A stretch of 64,000 nucleotides of DNA, taken from NCBI GenBank assembly GCA_023265045.1, contig JAHFUQ010000004.1, forward strand, positions 1-64,000, given 5' to 3'. Positions 1-10,746 of this stretch are shown here, one piece after another. The notes under the pieces are model-generated. The model was given only the letters and a program-made list of their open reading frames with translations, searched no databases and was not told the origin of the DNA. A program made the translations under genes and the position numbers. How positions within the stretch are numbered: the stretch's first letter is position 1; each line of letters begins with the position of its first letter. The stretch is from Acidimicrobiia bacterium. Its GTDB lineage: Bacteria; Actinomycetota; Acidimicrobiia; Acidimicrobiales; AC-14.

Positions 1-154
1 GTGCACGCGCTGGCGCACGACAGATCCGCGTGATTTCGGCGCTGGATGGCGGCGTTCTCGTGGCGGCAGTTTGGCGAACCAAGCTCCCGCTCAGGGATCG
101 GCGGATCCCGTTGCGGGATCGGCTTAGGGGACGGTCCACTGACACGATGTCGGG

Positions 155-1036
155 ATGGCGCACGGCGACGGACCGAAGACGATCGGCCTGCGCTATGCCG
201 CGACGTGTGCCACATGTGGCGTCGACATGCCGGCCGGTACACAGGCGGTGTGGAACAAGGCGGCCGGCGGGGCCTTCTGCCAGTCGTGCGGGACGGTGAC
301 GGCCCTGTCGGGCAATTCATCGCCGAGCGCGCCTGAGTCGCCCTCCCCTGGCAGGACGACCGCAACCGCGCCACCGCCGGTTGCTGACGCCGAGCTTTCG
401 GATGCCGGTCGTTCGGCGCAGGCCGAGTTCGAGCGGCGCCACTTGAGGCGGGAGCAGGGCCTCGAAGCGAGGTGGGGCCGGCTATCAGGCATCGCCAAGC
501 TCCTGTCCGACGACCCACAGTCGACCAAGGCCTGGGCCCGTGGCGCCGAGGGCGAGCGCCGGTTGGCGGCGCAGCTCGCCCGAGCGCTGGCGGATCGCAC
601 CGTGTTCCTCCATGACCGCAAGGTCGGTCGGGCGAACATCGACCATCTCATCGTGGCTTCGTCGGGAGTGTGGGTCGTCGACGCCAAGAACTACACGGGT
701 CGGGTGGAGTACCGCAACGTCGGCGGTTGGCTGGGCCCAGCGGACCACCGCGTCTACGTCGGGGGCCGGGACAAGACCAAGTTGGTCACGGCGCTTGGGT
801 GGCAGGTCACGGCCGTTCGGGAGGCGCTGGGAAACCTGGATGCGCCGGTCCACCCTGCGCTGTGCTTCACCTCATCGGACTGGGGTTGGTTCGCCAAGCC
901 GTTCGTCCACGAGGGCGTGCTGGTCACCTGGACATCGAAGATGGCGGACATGATCGCCGCCACCGGGGACCTCGGACCCGAACAGATCGAGCAGGTCGCC
1001 AGGCGCCTCGCCCAGGCGCTCAAGCCGGCAACCTGA
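155..1036 (+). CDS. NERD (nuclease-related) domain protein
   Basis: ORF 293 aa; GAEGERRLAAQLARAL..VFLHDRKVGRANIDHLIVASSGVWVVDAKNYTGRVEYR matches the NERD-domain pattern. Confidence 0.8.
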   Translation: MAHGDGPKTIGLRYAATCATCGVDMPAGTQAVWNKAAGGAFCQSCGTVTALSGNSSPSAPESPSPGRTTATAPPPVADAELSDAGRSAQAEFERRHLRREQGLEARWGRLSGIAKLLSDDPQSTKAWARGAEGERRLAAQLARALADRTVFLHDRKVGRANIDHLIVASSGVWVVDAKNYTGRVEYRNVGGWLGPADHRVYVGGRDKTKLVTALGWQVTAVREALGNLDAPVHPALCFTSSDWGWFAKPFVHEGVLVTWTSKMADMIAATGDLGPEQIEQVARRLAQALKPAT

Positions 1037-1281
1037 GGGCCCGTCCGGGCCGCCGCGCAGCGCGTCAAGTTCGAGCCGCTGCGGGCATGTCAATCGTCTG
1101 GGGGACCGACGCTCGGGGCCGAGGGACCGGGCGTGTCACCGTGATCCCGCTGCGGATCGCCGAGCGGGTACCGCAGGCGGATCCTCGATCGGGACTGTCC
1201 GTGCCGTCGATTCTTAACAACATTCTGCGTCCCTGGTACGGGAACGCCAAGTCGCGCGGGCGACGCCGACGGACGGGCTGG

Positions 1282-1511
1282 CCAGCTTGGCCTGGGCGCT
1301 GGCCACGACCCGCCCCTCATTCTGGCCGACGAGCCGACCGGCAACCTCGACCTCCAAGACGGGGGCGGCAGTCATGGGCCTGCTGCCCACCCGCCGTCCG
1401 GGAACGGGCAAGGCGGTGTTGTGCGCAACCACGACACCGCGTCCGGGAGGTCGCCGACCGGCGTGGTGTGGATCGAGGACGGGCGGCTGGGGGCGCAGCC
1501 GCCGGTCTGAT
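1282..1511 (+). pseudogene. ABC transporter ATP-binding subunit remnant (LolD/MacB-like C-terminal part)
   Basis: ILADEPTGNLDLQ (Walker B/D-loop) then VVWIEDGRL, spread over two or more frames. Confidence 0.6.
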
Positions 1512-1554
1512 CGTCGCGACGATGGCGTGGTGGCCTTTCAACGAGCCCGGTCCC

Positions 1555-4141
1555 CTACGGGCAGAACCAAATCACGCTGCCGGTGCACGTGTCGACGCCC
1601 ACGGGGCCACCGCCGTCGATGATGCCGGCGGGCGTGGAGGGGTTGGTGAGCTGGTCGCCGCTGCCGCCGCCCCGCAGGTAGTTGCGGTGGGAGCCACCGT
1701 CGATGGTGTCGTGCCCCGTGCCGCCGCTAGCCGCGTCGTCGTCCTCGCCGAGGTAGATCTGGTCGTTCCCGCTCCCGCCGAACACCATGTCGCGGCCGTT
1801 CCCGGTCCCGATGACGTCATCGCCCGGCCCACCGTCGACGACATCGCTCCCGTCGCCAGTCTGGACGAAGTCATTGCCGGGCCCCGCGATCACGATGTCG
1901 TTGCCGGTGCCGGTCGTGATGATGTTGTCGTCACCGTCGAGCCCGCAGATCACATCGTTGAGGTTGTTGTTGACGACGTAGGTGTCGTTCCCCGAGGTCA
2001 GGATTACCGTGCACCCCGGGCCGATCTTGAGGAAGAACGCGTCCCGCTGCGATTCGTACTGGCTGCCGTTGGTCGAGATGCCCGGTGACGAGGTAGCGCC
2101 GACCAGGTACGCGAAGCCGCCCCAATCGACCGTCACATCGGTGGCCATGTCGTCGTTGGGCCCACCGTAGTAGCCGCCGAAGGTCGCCGTCCCGAGCCCG
2201 GGCGGGAACTTCACCACGAAGGCGTCGCTACCGCCGTGGTTGGCGTCGGCCAGCAGGGTGCCGGTCACCTGGTTGGCCGGAAAGGGAGGTACGAGGACCG
2301 TGCCCGCCGTCCAGCCGGTCACGTAGACGTCGTCGAGGCCGTCGACGGTGATGGCGGTGAGGCCGTCGGCCAAAATGCCCCCGACCCGCTGGGTGGCGAG
2401 GGTGAGGCCGGCGGGGTCGAGCTGGACGATGTACCCGTCGGCGGGCCCCATGACGCTGCCCGTCGGCCACCCGACGAGCGTGGGCGACCGCGTCTCGCCG
2501 ACGGCGTAGGCGTTGCCCCAACTGTCCACGGCGATGCCCGCACCGAACTCGGTGCCCGTACCGCCGATGATCCGGGAGTACACGAGGCTGGGCGGCCCGG
2601 AGACGCCGAGGTCCAGCCTGGTCACGAACGCGTCGTCCAGGGCTTGGTACACGGTCGCTCCGGTGTTGTGGAAGTTCGTCGACTTGGTCGTCCCGGTGAC
2701 ATACGCGTACCTGCCGGACGGGTCGATGTCGACGGCGTAGGCGAAGTCGGCGCTGCTACCGCCCAGGTACGTGGCGTACGCAGCTCCCGCCCCGTTCGCC
2801 CCGAGCTTGACGACGAAACCCTCCATACCGCCGCTGGTGGACGTCTTGAACGAGTTGGCCGCTGTCGTCGCGACCAAGGATGTCGCGCTCCCGACGACGA
2901 TCGGCTGGCCGGCCCCGTCCACGGCGATGCCCCGTCCGGCGGCGTTGAGCGCCTTGACGAACGTGGCCCACGTGCGGGTCGCCCCGTTAGGGCTCAGCTT
3001 GAACACCCAGGCCTTGGCGTACCCGTTGCTCCCGACCGGAACGCTGTCGTACACGCCGGACGGCGACACCGGAAAGTTGGTGGAGTAGGTGCTGCCGGTG
3101 ACGTACGCGCTCCCGTCCCCATCCACGGCGATGGCCCGGGCCGCGTCGTCCTTGCTGCCGCCGATGAAGTTCACGTATGCGTAGGCCGAGCCGTCGGGCG
3201 CGACTTTGGCCGCGAAGGCGTCCAGAATCCCGTTGGCGCTGAAGTCGAAGACCCCGGTCCACAAGGGGACCGAAAAGCCTGTGGAGATCGTGTCGCCGGC
3301 CAGGTAGACGGCACCGTCGCCGTCCACGGCGACGCCGTAGGCCGCGTCGTCGCCTTCGCCGGGCAGGTACCCGGCGTAGATCTCGACCGTCGGATCGATG
3401 ACGAGCTCGCGGCCGGGGTAGTAGCCGCCCACCGGGAGGCGGGCCGTGAACCCGTCGACCTCGTGGCGGACGGCGACCGGGCGCCGCTCGCCGTCGACGT
3501 CCTGCCAGGCCACCGGGCGCTCGTCGAGGAAGCTGGTCGTGGCCGTGACTACTTCCAGGTCGCCCGAGTCGGTGACGTGCAGCCGGCTGGCGCCCTCGTA
3601 GGCCAGCGCAATCTGGGCCGGGTCGGCACCGGGGCGCACGTGGAACGCGTACTTCAGGTGCGACGCGCTGCCGGTGTAGAGGAGGTCGATGCCCGGCCAC
3701 AGGTCGCGGTATTCGAGCGACGTCGTGGCGGGGACGCCGAGCCGCCACTGGTCCTCGGGGCCGATGAGGTAGTTGACCGTCGTGCCGCTGTCGCCGACGC
3801 CTTGCGGGCGGGTGGGGGTGGCCCCCTCGAACCCCACGCGCAGCGCCGGCTGCGACTTGTCGAGGGCCAGGTCCAGGCCAGTGGGCGTGAAGAAGACCGA
3901 TGCCTGCCTGGACCGAGTGGGTGACGCCTGGGGCCACCTGGCCCTGGTTCTCGATGAACAGCAGCGGTAGGTCGCCCAGCGCCGGCGTGACAGACGACGG
4001 CGAGCCCGCCGGAGTGGACGGCGAGGCCGGCGGTACCGGTGCGGGGAGCGAGCGCCCTCCGCATGCGTTGGTGAAGGTCGCAGCAATCAGCGCCAGCACG
4101 AGCAGCGACCACGAACGAAGCAAACCCCGAAGAACAGCCAT
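1555..4141 (-). CDS. SBBP/beta-propeller repeat lipoprotein with C-terminal hemolysin-type Ca-binding (GGxGxDxx) repeats; apparent frameshift near 3893-3905
   Basis: Lipobox-type leader (ALIAATFTNACGG) lies in ORF 2987..4141 while the body (SVFFTPTGLDLALDKSQ.. to the GDDNIITTGTGNDIV repeats) lies in ORF 1555..4086. Confidence 0.75.
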
Positions 4142-4622
4142 CGCCGCAAACCCCTCCCTTTGGTGGGGGAACGCTGCTGCGCCGAGCTGCCGCGACAGCC
4201 CGACGCGGTTCGCCCCTCCGCGGTGTTCTCGCAGCCACCGCAGATCGTCCTCCTATGGGCGAAGGAAGGTGACGAGGTCCTCGTCGGCGATCGTCTCGGG
4301 GTAGCCGACAAGCGACGCCAGCTCGGCGTCGGACAGCTACCGAGTGGGCATCTTGCCTCGCGCCTGCTGCTCGCCTCGGGGAAGTGCCATCGACCGCAGC
4401 CCGCGACTCCGTCAGCCGCCGTGCCTTCGGTCTCAACAACCCCGTGCTCGGAAAGCACCGGGACCATCGCGAACCGAATGACCTCCTCGGCGAGCTGGTG
4501 CCGCCGCCAGGCGCGAACGTGGACATCGAGCGCCAGAGCGATTGCCGGCCACAGCTGAAGGTGTATCAGCGAGGATTGGCCGCGGCTCTCCAGGCTGATG
4601 ACGCTTTGAGGGAGGAGCCCAG

Positions 4623-4853
4623 ATGCAGAAGACAGGCCGCAGGATCCTGGCCGCAACGGCCGTTTCGATCGTGCTGTTGGCAGTACGAGGTGACGCGGGT
4701 TACGCCATTGGACAGACTTGCATCAGCGACGATGGCCACACGTACGCGCACGGCAGCATGAACCGAGCTGGCACACACCGTTGCAACGATGGGGTGTGGA
4801 ACACGGTCATCGTCGCCTCGCCCACGCTGACGGACTCGACCACCACGCGCTAG
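4623..4853 (+). CDS. small secreted protein, unknown function
   Basis: 76 aa ORF with signal-like N-terminus and GQTCISDDGHTYAHGSMNRAGTHRCNDGVW; AG-rich stretch (gggaggagccc) just upstream. Confidence 0.5.
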   Translation: MQKTGRRILAATAVSIVLLAVRGDAGYAIGQTCISDDGHTYAHGSMNRAGTHRCNDGVWNTVIVASPTLTDSTTTR

Positions 4854-5449
4854 GCGTGATCGGCTCCCGCCACCGGGAAGGCCCAGGAGGACTCCCCGAA
4901 CGGGAACGCCGACCAGTGCGGCGGACTCGGAACGCCGACCGGTGTGGCGGGGGGGGCGAGCGGGTGCCGCAGGCGGAACGGCTTGCGAAACGCCTTCTGG
5001 CCCGCGCTGACGGTCGCGGCCGACGGTTGTTGTTGCTGCCCGTCACGTTGAGCGCGACGAACCGGATCGAGCCAATCTTCCACCGCGCTGTTCTCGGGGT
5101 ACTCGGGGCGCTGGCGCTCGACCTGGATCGGCTGTAGCACGAGGGGGGCGTCGACGGTGTTGAAGCGGCGCATGGCGTCGGCGTAGCGGGAGTCCTCGCA
5201 GAAGGAGCCAAAGATGTCGCCGACGAAGATGGCCAGATCCAAGTCGTCGTCGTTGAGCTGCTCGATGAGGGGAGCCTGGGCCTGCAGTTCGCGGTCGGTG
5301 TATGGGGTGTCGCCCCATATCCCGAACCGCACCGGCCGGCTCCCGCCCGCCCCGGCATGGTCCCCTCGGCCACCGGTGCACGCGCTCGCCAGGCTGGCCG
5401 CCAGCAGTATCGCAACCCACGCCCGCCTCACCGATGCCGAGTCTGACAC
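4850..5449 (-). pseudogene. metallophosphoesterase-type lipoprotein, N-terminal part followed by unrelated/scrambled C-terminus
   Basis: Lipobox SLASACTGG; RFGIWGDTPYTDRE..DLDLAIFVGDIFGS resembles the first metallophosphoesterase motifs; later motifs (GDNE, GHxH) absent. Confidence 0.5.
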
Positions 5450-5535
5450 CCCTCAGCGCGCCGGAATCGATGTTTTCGTTCCCTTTCTCGGCCCGGGCAC
5501 GATTTTGGAGGCCCCCCGGTGCTTCGTCCGCGCTC

Positions 5536-6210
5536 CTAGCGCGAGCGACTTCGGCGCATTCGCGTCAACGGGAGGAGCGATTGTTGCATGGTGCGGGCCA
5601 ACCACGTTTCGTATCGATCTCCCGTCCAGCCGCGGTCGATGACGAGCGCGGTCCAGAGACCGGGGTCCTTCAGCGCCCACAAAATGTCGGTCGCGGTGTC
5701 ATGGTCGAGGTCGTCGCGAAGCGGGCCGAGCGCGGCGAGTGCCTCGACGGCGGTGCGGGCACCGGCAAGGCGCTGACCTTTGAGCATCGCGTACAACTGA
5801 GCGATGTCGTCGTCGGTGGCCGACGCGTTGCGGACGGCCTCGTACAGCGGTGCCACGCGCTGGTTGATCATGCGGTCGTTGCGGGCCTGGAGCTGGAGCA
5901 CGGTGTGTGGGTCGCGTTGTTGGAGCGCCTCTTGGACCCAGGGCCAGTCTCGGACGGGCACCGGCGCATCATCGCCGGCGAGGGTCAGGTCCAAGGCCGC
6001 CTTGAGCAGGGCCGGCTTCCCGGTGAACGCGTTGTACACGGTGGGGCGCGCCACCCCGGCATGCGCGGCGATCTGGTCGATCGAGGTCTGCGTGTACCCC
6101 TGACCGGCGAACAGCTCCGCCGCTGACCTGGCGATGCGCGCCCGCGTCGCCAGCGCCTGCTCCTGACGAAGGGCTGACTGGTAGCGACGGGGCTTGACGC
6201 CCTTGGTCAT
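5536..6210 (-). CDS. TetR-family transcriptional regulator
   Basis: ATRARIARSAAELFAGQGYTQTSIDQIAAHAGVARPTVYNAFTGKPALLKAA is a TetR HTH. Confidence 0.85.
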   Translation of the reverse strand: MTKGVKPRRYQSALRQEQALATRARIARSAAELFAGQGYTQTSIDQIAAHAGVARPTVYNAFTGKPALLKAALDLTLAGDDAPVPVRDWPWVQEALQQRDPHTVLQLQARNDRMINQRVAPLYEAVRNASATDDDIAQLYAMLKGQRLAGARTAVEALAALGPLRDDLDHDTATDILWALKDPGLWTALVIDRGWTGDRYETWLARTMQQSLLPLTRMRRSRSR

Positions 6211-6221
6211 TTCGCTATACT
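6194..6221 (+). promoter_or_regulatory. predicted sigma70-type promoter for the cupin gene (TTGACG-N16-TATACT)
   Basis: TTGACG at 6194-6199, TATACT at 6216-6221; the -35 lies inside the 5' end of the divergent tetR gene. Confidence 0.5.
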
Positions 6222-6227
6222 CACCAT

Positions 6228-6680
6228 ATGTCTGATAGGGACAAAGTCTACTCGATAGGAGATGGTGGGATGCGCACCGAGCACAAGCCGTATGCCTTGG
6301 ACACAGGCGAAGGCACCGCCTATTGGTTCTTCGGATGTGACGTAGAAGGCCTCGTGCTCGTCGTGATGCACGTGCAGCGGGGTGGCGAAGGAAAGGCCGA
6401 GGTCCACTGCGGGGACGAGTCATTCAACGTCGGTCCCGGCAGCTTCGTCATGCTGCCCAAGGGCATCCCGCACTGGCATCGAGTGGATGCCGACGCGCCG
6501 CTGCGCTCCCTGGTGCTGACGACCGGACAGTTCGAACAGTACGTCGCCGCCTGCGGCGAGCCGGCCCAAAGGCCCGAGCTCCGCCCGTCCGGTCCGCCCG
6601 ACCTGGAGCAGGCCGAAGCGGCCGCCGAACGCTTCCACCTCGAGGTCCTCGGGCCGCCACCGTCGTCACTGGCGCGATAG
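6228..6680 (+). CDS. cupin-domain protein (start 6228 or 6270)
   Basis: 150 aa; GEGTAYWFFGCDVEGLVLVVMHVQRGGEGKAEVHCGDESFNVGPGSFVMLPKGIPHWHRVDAD is cupin-like; AGGAG lies upstream of the ATG at 6270. Confidence 0.75.
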   Translation: MSDRDKVYSIGDGGMRTEHKPYALDTGEGTAYWFFGCDVEGLVLVVMHVQRGGEGKAEVHCGDESFNVGPGSFVMLPKGIPHWHRVDADAPLRSLVLTTGQFEQYVAACGEPAQRPELRPSGPPDLEQAEAAAERFHLEVLGPPPSSLAR

Positions 6681-7065
6681 CGGCAAAGCAAGGTTCCGCG
6701 CGTCCAGATCCGCACCGGTCAGGGCGTTCTTGCCCCTGACCACGCCGCTTGCGACAGCAGGCACCATCCGTCAAGCGGCGGTAGGGACGCCGTGCGGTTA
6801 TCGATCACGGCCGCCATTCGCCGTCCCGCACAAGGAAGGATCGTCTTTCGGGACGTTGACAGGGTCGCCATGCGCGCCCTCGCCGAGGCCGCCCATAACA
6901 CGACATCTCGATCGGGCTGCGAGGTTGCTGCCGGTCAGTGGGGATCCACCCATAACGACGGCACCGGTCGCGCTTGTGGCGCGACCGAATGCGCGACGGA
7001 CGGCGAGCACGCCGCCGCCCTGGCCCCCGCCAAAGCCGAAGGCCGTGAGCCGCGAGGAGCCTCCC

Positions 7066-7760
7066 TCAACGCGACGGGTCATCGAGGTTCATGTCGAGCC
7101 ACACAGTCACCGCTGGGCCGGCCATGGTCGAGAACGCTGGTTCGCTCATGCATGCGACGTGATCGAGGCCTTCGAACTCGATGATGCGGACGCCGCTCGC
7201 AATGAGGGCGCCACGGGTGCGCGGGACGCCCCCTCGGTCCGCGAACCCGCGGGCCATCCTCGGTCCCTATGTAGACGAGGCGAGGCACGTCCATCGCCGC
7301 GAGCGCGGCGAGCCAGTCGACGCCCGCGTACCAATGCCAGAACTCGCGCTGGGCGAGAGGCGGGCGGCCCACACGATCTGAACGTCGAATTTGGGCTTCG
7401 CTCCAACGCTCGGCTGGCGAGTATCCACCGCACACCAAGCCAGCGACGCGTTTGCTCGCACGCGCCACCGCGAGCGCCATCGCACCGCCAGCCGAATACC
7501 CCCACACGATGGAGCGGTTGACGCCCTCGAGATCGAGCACCGCATGAACCTGGTCCTCAAGCGGCGCCCGCGACTGTGGCGCCGGCCGTTCGCTCGACGC
7601 GAAGCCGAGCGGCTCGATCTGAACCACCCTGTACCGAGCCGCGAGCCACACCGCGAACTCGTACACCGGCGGCCTGCGGTGCGGTGCGGCTTGATAATCG
7701 TGAGCGGTGGCCCGCTCCCCAGCACTCGGTACGAGACCGCGTGAAGGAAAGTCTCGGCTA
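7066..7760 (-). pseudogene. alpha/beta hydrolase, disrupted by at least two frameshifts
   Basis: LGSGPPLTIIKPHR / YRVVQIEPLGF..NRSIVWGYSAGGAMALAVARAS / RIIEFEGLDHVACMSEP occur in three frames in the correct order. Confidence 0.7.
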
Positions 7761-7909
7761 CGAAGGGAGGAGCGGGCCACGTCGCCTCCGATGGCCCCTT
7801 GCTCAGCGCTCAGCCCTAGGCAGAGACTGGCGGCCCCATGGCGGCGACGGTCGGCCGGAGACGGGCCGCCCGAGCCTGAGCCGGTCCCCACGACGGTTGA
7901 TGTCGCCGA

Positions 7910-8010
7910 GGCGACGCCCGACGAGATAGCACGTCCCGCTCCCGATCGGTCAGCTCGCTGAACCTGCGGCGTCGGCGCGGGACGGGCGAGCTAGAGGAGC
8001 GGGACGGTGG
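7910..8010 (-). pseudogene. LuxR-type HTH remnant
   Basis: RFSELTDRERDVL matches the start of a LuxR/GerE HTH, then the frame is lost. Confidence 0.3.
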
Positions 8011-8147
8011 AACATGCTCACCCGCCTCATGGACCAGCTTCTCATCCGCATCTGCCCGTTGGAGCGCACGGGACCTCGCTGGCCTAATGACCTCGATTAC
8101 CTGGCTCTCTAAGCCCACCCAGAGGGCTCTCACCCCAGTCGCTAGCG

Positions 8148-8612
8148 CTAAAGAATCGTCGCGCAGACCGAGGCGAGGGGCAGGGTCAGGCTCGGGGGAG
8201 TCGTCACGGGGACATCGCTGGTAATGGTTGTCTCGGATCCGGGAATGACATTGCCGTTCTTGTCCGTTCTAACGAAGGACACCGCCGTGTGGAGCGTTCC
8301 GCTGACGCCGGGTGTCGTGACGAACAGCGCAAGATTGACGTTGGTCGTACACCCTGGGGCGCTTCCCGGAGTCAACGCAGGGGGCGTGAGCAGGCCTGCA
8401 CCCTGCACGGTGACCAAGACATGGACATTGGCGATTCCCTGGGTCGTAGCACAATTCGTGCCGAGCACGCACACTTGTGCCCCGCCGATAGGACCCGGAA
8501 TCGTTTGGTCCACAAGCGTCGTGTCGGCGAGCGCGGGACCCTGCAGGAGAGCCACGCTCGATGCCACAACCCCAGCGACGGCGAACGATGCTGCAATGAT
8601 ACTACGTCTCAT
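8148..8612 (-). CDS. secreted protein, unknown function
   Basis: MRRSIIAASFAVAGVVASSVALLQGPALAD signal peptide; paired Cys in the mature part. Confidence 0.65.
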   Translation of the reverse strand: MRRSIIAASFAVAGVVASSVALLQGPALADTTLVDQTIPGPIGGAQVCVLGTNCATTQGIANVHVLVTVQGAGLLTPPALTPGSAPGCTTNVNLALFVTTPGVSGTLHTAVSFVRTDKNGNVIPGSETTITSDVPVTTPPSLTLPLASVCATIL

Positions 8613-8733
8613 CTGTGTTGCCCTTTCTCTCTCGTTGTGTCGTGCGCTGATGGAAAACAGAATCCAATTGCTTGTTCGAGCGCACCGGGAACGGAGGGAA
8701 TCCACGTTCCCGGTGCGCGGCTGGGCCGGAGCT

Positions 8734-10746
8734 CTACGGGCAGTTGTGGATGTCGCTGGTGGCCGAGGCGATGATTAGGTCGGCCGCGCCCAGCGGCGCG
8801 ACGACGTGGACGGCGTTGACGGTCAGCCCACCGGGCACGGGCACCTGCTCGTTGAGGATGAGCTTGACGCCAGCAACGTTGAGCGTGGTGTTGGGAGCCG
8901 GCGTGGTCGACGTGGGGATCACGACGGTGCTGCCGACCTTGAGGAAGGCGATCATGCTCTGGCCGGCGGAGCCTGCGCACGTCGTCTTGGAGGTTGCCGT
9001 GATGTCGGTGGTGGAGATCGCGGGCAGCGGCGGCACCGCGACATCGGCGCCGGCCACCGTGGCGCTGGCTGTCGAGGTCCCCGGCGCCTGCGACGTGGTC
9101 ACGCCCACGCACAACGAGCGTGCGTTGACAAGCGTGCCGCTCAGCGTGGCGACGCAGGGCGTCGAGGTGGTTCCGGCGGCTGTCGTCGAGATCGACCCGG
9201 TGTCCGGCGTCGGCGACACCGACAGCAGGGCGGTCTTGGCCGAGACGCCAAAGGCCCGCCCCGTCAGGATCTGGGGAGTCACGACAACCTTCTCGTCCCC
9301 GCACCCCGACGCCGCCGGGTTGTTGTTGGCGTCTCCGCCGTAGGCCGCCACCCAGTTGTAGGTGCCGGCTGCGGCGACGGGGACGTTGCCCGAGCCGTAG
9401 GTGCCGTTGCCGGCGACGGCGGCGCTGCGGGTGGCGATGACCGTCTTGCAGGTGGTGTCACCGGGCCCGAAGAGGCTGAAGGTGATGGTGCCCGTGGGCG
9501 AGGAGCCACCGGACAAGGTGGCGGAGTCCGAGACGTTGCCTCCCGCCGGGACGCTGCCCGACGGCGTGGTGGCGATGGCCGGGCTGGCCTTGCCGATCCA
9601 GTGTTTGATCGCCGAGGCCTGCTCTTTGGTCCCGGTGTCGGGATCCGTGAAGCTGGCGATGATGGTGTCGTCGCCGGCGCCGTTGACGTCGGTGTAGGTG
9701 AAGCTGACCTTTCCGGAGGCGTCGGTGGTGCACGCGGGCGGCGCGCACACGCCCGCCACGCCGGCGTTCTGGCCGGTGATGGTGAAGCTGACCGTCTGGC
9801 CGGACACCGGAGAGCCGGCGCGGGTGACGGTGGCCGTCACCGTGTGGGATGTGCCCGCCGGGTTGGTAGCTTCGGTTGGGGTGAGAGAAATGTCCGGCGC
9901 CGTGACGACCACTCCGGTGCCGGCGATGAGCACGTAGGCCTCACCGCAGACGGCGGCGCCGGTGCTGGGCTCGGTGCCGCACGTCGGTCGGCTCGGAGTG
10001 TCGGTGGCGACCGCAAGGGGAATCCAGTCGTCGCGGAACTTCGGGAAGGTCTCGTGATCCGAGCAGCTCCACCCCTGGAGGTCGGCGCTGGTCAGCCCGG
10101 CGAAATCGGGGTTGGCGGCGATGAGCGACACGCTGCCCCCGCACGGAGGCGTCCCGTTCTCCGTCCACGTCCCCCCTCCGACGCTCAGCCGGTCGAGCAG
10201 GCTGAGCACCGCCGCCGAATCCGGCCCGTCCGAGCAGGTGACGTCGAGGTAAACGCCTGTGCGCCCGAGGAGCTTGCCGGCGAAGGCGATCCCGTCCTTG
10301 ATGAGCGTGTTGGCCCCCGGGTGCCCGCCGCGATGGTAGACGGGATCGGTGCCGATGAGGACACGGTTGCCCGGCTTGGTGTTGACGCTCGTACCCATGA
10401 CCACGGGTGCCCAGACGGCGGCGTTTGCCGTCACGGACGCGGCCAGCCTTCCGCAGGTCGGGTCTCCGATGATCAGCACTTGATACTTAGCAAAGTCAGC
10501 TGCGCTCAGGGCCCCCCATTGGGCCCCGTTCGCCCGCGTGGCGGTGAAGCCCGCGCTCACGGCCAGATTCTCCTCCACGCTGGGAGCGCCGGAGACAGTG
10601 TCCGTGTTGATGAGCGCAGCCGGCCCGGCAGCATGAGCCGGTTGGGCAGTAGCCACGGCAATGGTCAATGGTAGAGCCACGGTCGCCAATGCAACCGATA
10701 CGGCCATGGCGAGCGCGCGGACGCGGCCTTGAATCCTCCCTCGCAT
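8734..10746 (-). CDS. large secreted protein with Ig-like (Big_1-type) domain and choice-of-anchor-P-like C-terminus
   Basis: Signal peptide; NPAGTSHTVTATVTRAGSPVSGQTVSFTITGQN..ASGKVSFTYTD is Big_1-like; C-terminus GRAFGVSAKTALLSVSPTPDTG..LTVNAVHVVAPLGAADLIIASATSDIHNC. Confidence 0.7.
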   Translation of the reverse strand: MRGRIQGRVRALAMAVSVALATVALPLTIAVATAQPAHAAGPAALINTDTVSGAPSVEENLAVSAGFTATRANGAQWGALSAADFAKYQVLIIGDPTCGRLAASVTANAAVWAPVVMGTSVNTKPGNRVLIGTDPVYHRGGHPGANTLIKDGIAFAGKLLGRTGVYLDVTCSDGPDSAAVLSLLDRLSVGGGTWTENGTPPCGGSVSLIAANPDFAGLTSADLQGWSCSDHETFPKFRDDWIPLAVATDTPSRPTCGTEPSTGAAVCGEAYVLIAGTGVVVTAPDISLTPTEATNPAGTSHTVTATVTRAGSPVSGQTVSFTITGQNAGVAGVCAPPACTTDASGKVSFTYTDVNGAGDDTIIASFTDPDTGTKEQASAIKHWIGKASPAIATTPSGSVPAGGNVSDSATLSGGSSPTGTITFSLFGPGDTTCKTVIATRSAAVAGNGTYGSGNVPVAAAGTYNWVAAYGGDANNNPAASGCGDEKVVVTPQILTGRAFGVSAKTALLSVSPTPDTGSISTTAAGTTSTPCVATLSGTLVNARSLCVGVTTSQAPGTSTASATVAGADVAVPPLPAISTTDITATSKTTCAGSAGQSMIAFLKVGSTVVIPTSTTPAPNTTLNVAGVKLILNEQVPVPGGLTVNAVHVVAPLGAADLIIASATSDIHNCP

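Noticed and set aside
1780-1990. Short repeated GA/CG units that look like a DNA repeat array
   Set aside because: They encode the GGxGxD calcium-binding nonapeptide repeats of the minus-strand protein
2236-3924. 562-aa plus-strand ORF opposite the SBBP protein
   Set aside because: Antisense shadow ORF
8806-10674. 622-aa plus-strand ORF opposite the Ig-like protein
   Set aside because: Antisense shadow ORF; the opposite strand has signal peptide and domain motifs
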